The position numbers were made by a program, and so were the translations under genes. From the NCBI RefSeq assembly GCF_036711975.1, contig NC_091968.1:7998001-8062000 (forward strand): a stretch of 64,000 nt of DNA. Reading direction: 5' to 3'. The stretch comes from Onthophagus taurus (taxonomy: Eukaryota > Arthropoda > Insecta > Coleoptera > Scarabaeidae). The first letter of the stretch is position 1. Each line of letters opens with the position of its first letter. The notes under the pieces are model-generated. The model worked only from the letters and a program-made list of their open reading frames with translations, was not told the DNA's origin and made no database searches. This document shows positions 55,236-64,000 of the stretch, in pieces.

Positions 55236-58200
55236 ATGGGTAAGTACACCCAGAAAGTGAAAGATGGTTGTCGCAAAAACCTATCACTTAGTACTCGAAG
55301 ACGTTCTCGAAAAAGGAGTAATAGACCGTAATAATTTACGATATATATTTTTATAAAATCTAAAATCCCATTTTTATAGTGCGAGCCGGACGACAGAAAA
55401 TTCAATTGAAAAATGTGTTCCATCTGAAAGGTAATTTAATTTTTATTAATTTAATTTAAAAAGAATAAATCAACAGTAAAAATTGTTTTGAAAATGTTTA
55501 TATTAGTTATACCAACACAGACGAGAACAATACATTATTTGAAACGATACCATGCGGTGATGAGACACATAATATAAATGATGCAAAATTATACGGTCGT
55601 CGAATATTTGACATAAAAAGTTTATTAGACCAAATACTAACAGTCGGGAATAATCATGAACCTTTTAACTGCAACATAACTAACATGAAATTTATAAAGG
55701 AGTCAAGGGAAGGGCTTTGGAGCTCATTTCTTTTACAATGTACTATGTGCGGGATAAAAAAGGAGCTTTACACAGAAGAAAGCAAAGAGTCTATTGACAT
55801 AAACTCTGCTGCTGTTTTTGGAAGTATATCTGTCGGTACCGGATATACACAGACAGAACAATTATTGTTATGTATGGATATACCATTTATGTCAACAAAA
55901 ACATTCCAAAAACATCAAGAAACGGTAAGTGATAAAATCAGGGATGAAGCATGGCAGTCTATGAAGTACGCAGGTGAAGAAGAATGTAATTTAGCCAAAG
56001 CTTCAGGAGAAGTAAACAAAGACGGAATTCCAATGATAACCGTAATTGCGGATGGTGCCTGGAGTAAACGCTCATACAATGTCAATTACGACGCATCGTC
56101 CGAAGTTGTACTGCAAATAGTTGTGTGTACAAGGTGATTCAAGCCACCCGTATATTAAATTTTTTTTAAAAGGATCTAATTAAATAGTTTAAACAAAAAA
56201 TTATCGAGAAATAAAAATACGTTTATTATAATTTTTTAAGAACCATTTCATTATTAAACTGGTGACAGCTGTGTAGCCAAGTTTTCAAATAAACTAGTCT
56301 GTACAAGTAGTCTAAATCACCCTATACATATTATATTCCACAAGAATACTGTCATAATTAGTATGTTTTCAGGGTTGTATCATAGGCCAAAAAACAGGAA
56401 AAGTATTATATATGTGTTAAAAATAAATATTGCTGTATCTGTGCCCAAGCTAAAGAACAAAGTCAAGACGCTAAACCGCATAAGTGTTTTAAAAATTATT
56501 CTGGTACATCAACATCCATGGAAGCAGACATTATTGCCGAAGGATTTAAAAGTAGTTTGACTATGCATAATTTAATTTATAATAAATTAGTAGGTGATGG
56601 CGACAGTAGCATATATAAAAAATTATTAATATCGAAACCATACGGTAACTTGTTAGTGCAAAAGGTTGAATGCCGAAATCATCTGCTACGAAACTTCTCA
56701 ACAAAGCTGCGGGATATAGCATGTAAGCAACAGCCTTTTTGTAATAATGTTTGAAAATTAGTAGTATTAAAATTTTGATTGAAGATAGTGGAAACATCAA
56801 TACAATTAATTTCATAATTATTATTGTGTAAATCTGTATAATATAACTTCTTCCCAATCATACAACGTGAAAATTGATAACTTTGTTCACCATAAATTTA
56901 ATAATACTTATATTTATAATAATAATTTAATAATTTTTCAAATTTCTTCTGCACCGATTAATTTTGGTATGACATGATAATCTATGGTTAATAAATCGGG
57001 GAAAAAAATAGATTGAATTGACACAATGAGAACCTTTAACATATTGACAAAAATTAAGTGTGTCAATTCAATTGAATTATATTATTGTTTTTCAATTGTT
57101 CATGTCTGTTAACTAACTGCCAATGTGCTACTTAAACAAATAATACATACTAACAGAGTTATGAATTTTTTCTTAACTTTGTATAAACACTAATATAAAT
57201 GATTTTTTAGTACGGAAGCGAAGCAATTCAAAAAATATTCAAGTGTCACCTTTCCTGCGAAATCAACTTCGAGAGAAATCGCTTCGAATGCGAATTTGCA
57301 TAACCAAAGCAGTACGCCATAGAATAAACGAAAACATAACGTTTGAAGAAAAAATGAAACTTTTAAGTGAAGACATTTCAAATTGCCCTTCGCATGTATT
57401 TGGAGAACATTCAAAATGTAGGGAAATTGGGTATTTTGAATGTAAGAACACGGAGGAAGAAAGAAATTTAGTACCGGATATGAAGAATTGCGGTTTATAC
57501 GACGATATAATGATTTGCTTAAACCGATTAATATAAAATGTTAGCAGTTTGTTATTGAATATGAACACTAATCGAGCAGAACATTATAATAGCATCGTAT
57601 GCAAATTCATTGGAGGGAAACGGATAAATTTTTCTAGAAGAGGGTCTTATCAAACGAGATGTGAAGCTTCTGCACTATCGTTCAATTCGCAAGAATCGTA
57701 TTACGATACAATGTACCGATCGCTTTCACATAGAGAAGAAAGCTCGATTCTGATTCAAAAACATCGATCAAGAATTCTTCGACAACGACAATTACAGCAA
57801 AATCGAAAACGTCGTCATCGAACGAAAAAAGTAGCGAGAGCCGATCAGGATTATGGTGCTGTAGATAGTGATAGCAATTTGGTTACAAGTGACATTTCAA
57901 ACGAAGACTACAAAAGAAAGAAAGAAGAATTTATTGCAAACTTACAGGATGGATGTATCAATAGAAATAAAATCGAAATTCTTAGCAGAGGCCAAAGTAC
58001 CAATCACAACTGGATCCAGGAAAGGTCTTTGCGCCTAACTGCATCGAGGTGTGGTGAAGTGTGTAAGATGAGAAATGGTACATCTTGCATAAATAAAGTA
58101 AAATCCATCTTGTATTCGAAATTTGCTGGAAACAATACCACTAAATATGGCCAAGACCATGAATGGCTTGCAGTAAAAGAATTCGAAAAGAAATATAACT

Positions 58201-58521
58201 TGTCAGTAAACTCTTGCGGGCTATTCATCCACAAGGAGTATGGATTCTGAGCTGCAAGTCCAGATGGAGTAGTTGAAAACGAAGACGCCATTGTAGAGGT
58301 GAAGTGTCCAGCAAATTCAAAAAATTTACATCCATTCGAAGCAATAAACCAAAATAAATTACATTTGCTTTCATAAATGATAGCGGAAATTTTCAGTTGC
58401 ATCGAAAGCATAATTATTATTATCAAGTACAGGGTCAACTTGAAATAGCAGACCGCGAAAAATGTTATTTTGTATGTTGGACATCCAAAGGCTTCGAAGT
58501 AGAACTGGTAAAAATTACGTA
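55236..58521 (+). pseudogene. Mutator/Kolobok-type transposase fused to a YqaJ-like exonuclease, broken
   Basis: Exons 55236-55327, 55380-55430 and 55507-about 56109 fit GT-AG rules in frame: a basic N-terminus, a C-x2-C (LLQCTMCG) and VIADGAWSKRSYNVNYDASS. After an intron with a MITE, a further exon (from 56373) has KYCCICAQA, HKCFKNYSGTSTSMEADII and KLVGDGDSSIYKKLL, KVECRNHLLRNF. Later exons give MNTNRAEHYNSIVCKFIGG and then a nuclease part: LTASRCGEVCKMR, SPDGVV, IVEVKCP and NYYYQVQGQLEIADREKCYF. This is the YqaJ/lambda-exonuclease order with the D...ExK core. Shifts near 56410 and 58368 and a TGA at 58248 show it is dead. Confidence 0.8.
56130..56324. mobile_element. TA-flanked MITE in a transposase intron
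   Basis: CAAGGTGATTCA at the left and TAAATCACCCTA at the right are imperfect inverted ends with TA on both sides. The inside is A/T-rich. It lies where the intron of the fused transposase is expected. Confidence 0.5.
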
Positions 58522-58559
58522 GAAAAGACAAGTTTGGGAACTCCTCGAATTTCGTTTTT

Positions 58560-58896
58560 TATTGATTAATAATAAATAAATTGTTTATTATAATTTTTTT
58601 TACGTTTCAGATATACAGGGATCGTACTTTTTGGAAAACTATGTTTCAAATATTAAATATATTTTTTTTCAATTTCAATAGACCCATTTTCCGGAAAAAC
58701 TAAAACTGATAAATAATTAATTTTTCATGCAAAAATATTTGGGCTAATAAAAAATAAAAATCGATATGTATGGCTCATGACGATATCTCGAACCATCTTC
58801 AAATTAGACCATGTAAGGGCTTACTTATGACGCGAACTGTATATTATCCAATAGAAAGATAATTAAAATTTCCTGAAGATTTTCCCATTTTCAGGG
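58560..58896. other. A/T-rich interval, nothing recognised
   Basis: No coding motif, inverted repeat or tandem repeat is evident. Confidence 0.4.
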
Positions 58897-58959
58897 TTGT
58901 TTTATTTATTATTGTTTATTAACAGGTACAATGAGATCACACCACCTCATCTGTATATA

Positions 58960-59384
58960 CAAAAGGAAGCAGCTTTAAGCGCCTTATCACTAAAAACATC
59001 TTCTTCACTCAAGATCATGCAGGTAACCCTACAGGACATTTCGAAATCCTCAGGACCCATGTGTAAACCACATGATTGAAATTAAAACGTTTCATATATC
59101 GACAGAACATAATTTCGACTAGCCATATAGTCATGTTTAGAAGCGGGGATGATTGGATGAAGGGTGAGCCTCAACTGAAAAGAGGAGCCTGGTACATGAG
59201 AGACCCCAAAGATAGCCTTATGCTGGAAAACACTTCCAGGACACAGACAAGCGAAAAGTATGATAACTCCGTCGCAAAAGAAGTTTCATGCCTTAGCAAA
59301 AAGAACCTAAGGTCGCTCTCTGGTTTCCTGATCGGCCATACGCCCCTAAAATACCACAACAGAGAAACCGAGACAAGTATATAA
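58960..59384 (+). pseudogene. Possible LINE RNase H-region relic
   Basis: The frame 59076-59384 ends with LRSLSGFLIGHTPLKYHNR, which resembles the L-x-GH-x-PLxxH motif at the end of RNase H-related regions of some non-LTR and BEL-type elements. There is no upstream reverse transcriptase, and stops lie in the preceding frame, so this is a weak call. Confidence 0.35.
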
Positions 59385-59399
59385 GATTGTTTACGTACA

Positions 59400-61350
59400 A
59401 TTAAGTTATTAAATTTTGTATTTCAACTTTGTAGCTACCTCTGTTTTCAACTAAAATTACCTACACGGTTGTTCTGAATCACCTGCATATCAAACGAGCG
59501 CATAATAATAAAAAAAAAGATGTAATTGATAAATTTTGTACCAAACTTTTCACATTCCATCTATTGCGAATATGTCCCCTTCAATATAAAATGTATTTAT
59601 AAATGTTATTTTATAAACAAATAAATAATATATTATTTCACTCCCCAAAATTGTTTATTGTATTTACGATTGATTTTTGCCTTACACTGAATTACAAATC
59701 CCCAATCTTAGATGTCCTCGTCTTTCTATAATTTCTCTGTTAAAAAAATTAATATTGTATTCATATCGAAAAATAAAAAAACATTAAAATACTGATGGTC
59801 GTATTACTCACGCAATATGTAAACAAATACATCTAGAGCACGAAAATATTTGATGTTTTTTATCTAAAAGAGGTCGGGCCTAGTAGAAAATAAACTCCGC
59901 CTTCTTGCTTCCGAACGTCCGTCGTCTGAGCCCCTCAGAAACTAACCGACCTAGCAAAGTGGGCTCTTAAGGAGACTTCACCACTTGAAGTAATAGATTA
60001 TTTCATATCCAACTTCATGAGATGCCTGTATAATGATTGAATAAGATTAAATCATAGGGATAAAGATATCACAAAATAGAAAGACAAAAAAAAGTTGAAT
60101 ATCTTTAATAAAATAATAATAATAATAGAGTATACATAGAGGAAGTAATAAAATTATGCAAAATAAATTTTGCATAGTTTTTAAACTCACCCTCTGCATA
60201 GTGTAGGAAATATTTGGTTACGCTAAGATTTTATTTTACTTTTAATCCCTTTTCTGATATCACAATTTTGAAATTCGGTACTGTTCGTTCGATTATAACA
60301 ATGTAATTAATTAATAATAACGATAATACTGTGTAATCCGAAAAATTACCTTGGTTAAATTCTTCTTTGTTATTTAAACAATCTAAAGAAATGATTATAA
60401 CCTAAAAAATTTAAATTTAATTATTATTTAACCAAAATTATTTTTACAACACCATAGTTTACTTTATAAAAAAAACTAACCAAAAGAAAATACTACAATA
60501 ATTAATACTTTGATTAATAAGAATCACATGACAACATTTACATCAGTTTCTTGTTTTCTCTTCTCATTAAATAGAAATAATGGATGTTTTTAAAGCTTTA
60601 GTACTGCACCCTTTATTTATTTAATTGTTTTTTATATTAATTCGATAATTCCTTTTATTTACATTTAATCATGTTGTTTATTAAGTTCCAATTATTAAAA
60701 ATTGATTCATTTTAGCTTTGTAATTGAATCCCAATAAAAGTACTAAAGCCTTAAAATTAGACGTAGAAATATTTTGAAATATGGGTGCTGAGCTGAATGG
60801 ATTGACCGCGGTATTTTTTTTTTTTTTTGTTGATCCGAGTGTTACCAGTAAATGTTGGGCTGCGGGAGGCGAGCTAAGGGGATACATATTCGGGAAGTGC
60901 CCCGCGGCCCCGACCCCTACCTCTACCCCGTCCTCTACCACGCCCCCTCCCGCGTCCTCGTCACCTTCTTCCATCCGTCATACCTAAATTTAATCAATAA
61001 TTAATATTAATTTATTAATTAATTAATTATATTTAATTAATATTCAAAATTATGATAATTAAACTTCGAGCGGGCGCGCTGTCATAAAATTTATGACAAT
61101 TTTTGTTTTTATAATGTATGTATCTTCTTATATTATGCATTTGAAAGGATTTAACGCTAAAGTATTTATGTCACCATGTATTTTGAACATGATGAAAAAA
61201 AATGTAAATAAAGTATATTCACGTTGTGTTTATGGCAAAAAAGGTATAAAAGACAAAAAATTTACACATTAATTGCTGATTTATAAGGCCGGATTTATAC
61301 AGGTGACTGGTACATAAACGTGAATATTGAAATACGTTGTTCTAGAGCTC
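59400..61350. other. Intergenic A/T-rich interval
   Basis: Apart from a GC-rich Arg-Gly tract near 60885-60985, nothing is recognised. A 60970-61050 run of TTAATTAAT palindromes and short AAT runs lies beside it. Confidence 0.45.
60885..60985 (-). repeat. GC-rich tract encoding an Arg-Gly run on the minus strand
   Basis: The minus strand reads about ten Arg-Gly dipeptides in a row, following a TGA and a possible AG acceptor near 60990, as in the RG tails of Sm/Lsm or RGG proteins. It stands alone in very A/T-rich DNA with no upstream exon in view. It might be a stray exon, a retrocopy fragment, or a G-rich repeat. Confidence 0.4.
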
Positions 61351-61966
61351 ACTTGTAATTGATAAAGCTAAATATGCCTTATAGAAAAGTGAATAATTTA
61401 GAAAATATTTCAATTTTTTGCTTTTTGTACAAGTTCAGTACATACTCTTACAAATCTTGAAATTTAGAGAGTAATAATAGTTTCTTTGGCAATGTATCGA
61501 CTTCTCTGGATAGATTACATCCTAATACACATCTAAAGTCAAAAAATACTGTAAATATTTCGATGGTTTAAAAATACAGGAAGTGAAATATGCGGTTTTT
61601 AAGTTAATTTTCAAACAAAGTGTATATTCATGAGCGTCTATTTAAAAAATTTTATGATACATTCAGCATACAAATTATTGTAAAAACTTCTCTGTTTTGT
61701 TACCTTTCGAATGAGGTATGAAACATGGCAAAATGTCTTTCCAATTAGCCAATAATAAGATAACAATTGATGCGAGCACAATTTTGACAACCTACCCAAT
61801 GTGAATAAAATTCAAAATTGATTACACCTGCGTTTGAAATTCAATTCATCAATGGTCAACAACCATCGGTTAAACAATTTTTTTACGTTTTGGCAGTAAG
61901 CCATGGAATTTAGACAGTTTTTTCGTTAATATTGTTTATTTTTATTTGAATAAAATTTTGGTTAAA

Positions 61967-63015
61967 ATGTCATCGTTTACAAATGCTGAGTATGCCGACA
62001 TCCTATTTATTTACGGTTTCTGTGACGGAAACGCATCAGCCGCTCATCGAGAATATCAGCAACACTATCCAAATCGACGAATTCCTCATATTAGTGTATT
62101 TGGCGACACTTATCGACGTCTAGCTGAGACTGGCAATTTAAGAAAAGCCGAACGTGTAGGACGTGCTGGACTTAATGTGGAAGAAGACATTTTGGAAACA
62201 TTCGATGAAGCACCCACATCCAATACAAGAAACGTCGCTGCTAATTTGGGGATATCACAATGGAAAGTCTGGTCAACTCTTCGACAAATGGACAACCATC
62301 CTTATCATTACAAACCTGTCCAGGCACTTGAAGACGGCGATCTTGAACGAAGGATTCAATTTTGCCGGTTTCTTTTAAATGCTGACGAATCGAAGTTTAA
62401 CAGAGAAGGTATAACAAATCTTCATAATTTACATTATTGGACTGACGAAAATCCTCATCTAACGAACGAAACGAGTAGCCAAAGAAAATTTAGTGTGAAT
62501 GTGTGGATGGGACTCATTGAAAATAATTTGATTGGTCCTCATTTTTTTCCCGATCATTTAAATGGCGCAACGTATGGTGATTTTTTACATAATAATTTAA
62601 TAGAAATGCTGGACCGTGTACCTTTAGAAAACAGGAATAACATGGTTTTTCAACATGATGGATGCCCTGCGCACTATTCACAAAATATGTGAAATTCATT
62701 AAGAAAATAGTATTATTTAATTAAATGATTAAATGAATTATTTCCTAACCGCTGGATTTGGAGAGGAGGTCCAATTCCATGGCTTGCAAGGAGTCCTGAT
62801 TTGACGCCCCTAGATTTTTATGTGTGGGGCCACATGAAGGAAAGAATGTATGCAACACAAATCAATACTAGGGATGAATTAATAGAGAGAATCTAAAATG
62901 AAGCAAATGTTTTAAGAACTACAATTACAAATAAAATAACAAGGTCGGTTATAAGAAAAAGGGCTCGAGCATGTATTAGGAATAGAGGTGCAGTTTTTGA
63001 AGCAGACTTGTAATT
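61967..63015 (+). pseudogene. mariner 2 transposase, broken late
   Basis: From MSSFTNAEYADILFIYGFCD the frame is open through a helix-turn-helix, LNADESKFNREGITNLHN (first Asp) and FQHDGCPAHYSQNM (second Asp), and ends at TGA near 62690. After a small lesion it continues LFPNRWIWRGGPIPW, SPDLTPLDFYVWGHMKER (third Asp), with one TAA near 62895, to an Arg-rich C-terminus and a stop at 63013. It is closely related to the fragment at 9530-10020. Confidence 0.85.
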
Positions 63016-63401
63016 GGAAGCCCTCTTGTAATAAGGAACCAACTAATAATTTTTACTAATAGGTATGAGTTAAGTATTTATTCAGAATTAAAAAAGGTCG
63101 TTTTGCATATTACGAATAAGAAACCAACGGAAAGGTTTTTTTCCAGTTGGTTCCTTATTGCAACAGGGGGGGGGTCCAATTGTGTTTCGCGTTGAGTTTT
63201 TTTGAGTTAGAGATAGAAGTTATGTCACATGATTGTGTTAATTTTTTTTTAATGTTAGTTGCTTAATTTTTTATGGTTGTCTAAATTAACGTTATGTTTT
63301 AGTTCCAATAAGCAACAATAAATAATAGGTGTAATCGATTTTGACTTTTATTAACTTTGGGTAAGTTGTCAAAATTATATTCGCGCCACTTGTTATCTTA
63401 T

Positions 63402-63597
63402 AAGTACGAAGGCTTTCACGGCCGGTGTGAATTAAACTAAGATTAGAACTAAAACTAGAAACGTGTCCCACTTCGAACCAGTTTCTGAAGAAGGTTGCAA
63501 CATGGCATCCGAAACGTCAAACCTTTTATTAAAAGACGCACGGCAAAACCCGAAAGTTTCTAGTGTTAGTTCTAGTTTTAGTTCTAATCTTAGTTTA
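63402..63597 (+). mobile_element. SINE-like insertion with 14-bp TSD and palindromic flanks
   Basis: ACTTGTTATCTTAT is duplicated at 63388-63401 and 63598-63611, and the left arm of the mariner keeps the empty site. The 196-bp insert has inverted flanks (AAACTAAGATTAGAACT and complement) and a centre with CTGAAGA...GAAACGTC. A 14-bp duplication points to target-primed insertion rather than cut-and-paste. I see no poly-A tail or tRNA-like promoter. Confidence 0.65.
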
Positions 63598-64000
63598 ACT
63601 TGTTATCTTATTATTGGGTAATTAGAAAGACATTTTGCCGTGCTTAATACCTTATTCGAAATGTAAGAAAACAGAGAAGTTTTTACAATAATTGGTACGC
63701 TAAATGTATTATCAAAATTTTCAAATAAACGCCCGTAAATGAACACATTATTTAAAAATTAACTTAAAAATCGAATATTTCACATTTTTAAAGCATCGAA
63801 ATATTTAAAACGTTTTTCAACTTAAAATGTGTATTAGAGTGTAATCTATCCAGAGAAGTCAATACATTGCCAAAGAAACTATTATTACTCTCTAAATTTC
63901 AAGATTTGTAAGAGTATGTACTGAACTTGTACAAAAAACAAAAAATTAAAATAACTCCTAAACTATTCAGGTTTGCATAAGGCATATTTGGCTTAATCAG

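Larger units (their letters stand above)
61352..64000 (+). mobile_element. mariner element 2 with about 480-bp inverted ends, cut by the window edge
   Basis: The sequence from about 61352 to 61836 returns inverted at about 63325-64000 (with one insertion), including AGTACATACTCTTACAAATC and its complement. Between them is one transposase gene. The right end may lie beyond base 64000, so target duplications cannot be read. Confidence 0.8.

Noticed and set aside
1..64000. tRNA, rRNA or other structured RNA genes
   Set aside because: I saw no cloverleaf with box A/B motifs and no rRNA-like stretch on either strand by eye.

Overview
This is a stretch of insect nuclear DNA, probably from a beetle. 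Genes are split by short GT-AG introns. The mobile elements are insect types: PIF/Harbinger, Kolobok, piggyBac, P-like, Transib, hAT, DD41D mariner, jockey-like LINEs and an env-bearing Gypsy remnant. The only convincing host gene encodes an insect-allergen-repeat (G12-type) gut protein. Beetle origin is an inference from that gene family and the general repeat content; nothing here proves it.

The window is almost entirely nested transposons, and target-site duplications (TSDs) give the order of insertion. From 1 to 3.7 kb a RAG1-like Transib transposase is split by a LINE. From 4.2 to 13.7 kb a hAT fragment is split by a second element. The hAT abuts a THAP gene copy that was itself entered by a 5.8-kb element with 8-bp TSDs, and that element was then entered by a Mutator-like element with 9-bp TSDs. 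From 14.0 to 23.7 kb a Harbinger remnant was split at TTAA by a Kolobok element, which received two intact-looking Harbingers. From 23.9 to 32.2 kb lie a fold-back element, a MITE, a piggyBac relic, and a P-like THAP element that contains a second piggyBac. From 32.4 to 37.2 kb there are a MITE, an unclassified relic, and Gypsy integrase and envelope remnants. From 37.2 to 40.1 kb is a third full Harbinger. From 40.6 to 42.0 kb is the host gene. From 42.3 to 48.8 kb a second Kolobok-type pseudogene holds a hAT, which holds a fourth Harbinger. From 48.9 to 51.6 kb a fifth Harbinger is inserted in the TAA duplication of a Harbinger MITE. From 51.6 to 53.6 kb a DD41D mariner lies in a fold-back repeat. 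From 55.2 to 58.5 kb is a transposase fused to a YqaJ-type exonuclease. From 61.3 kb to the end is a mariner with about 480-bp inverted repeats and a SINE-like insertion.

Two systems stand out. First, the allergen-repeat gene has a signal peptide, a normal globular domain and then four 30-residue, four-cysteine units separated by Lys-Arg, which looks like a peptide precursor fused to a gut protein. Second, five diverged Harbinger elements share one layout: a transposase gene and an opposite-strand MADF gene whose exons interlock, so each gene carries exons of the other inside its intron. Several splice models close exactly in frame, which supports the gene structures. No searches could be run, so family names rest on motifs and remembered family features.
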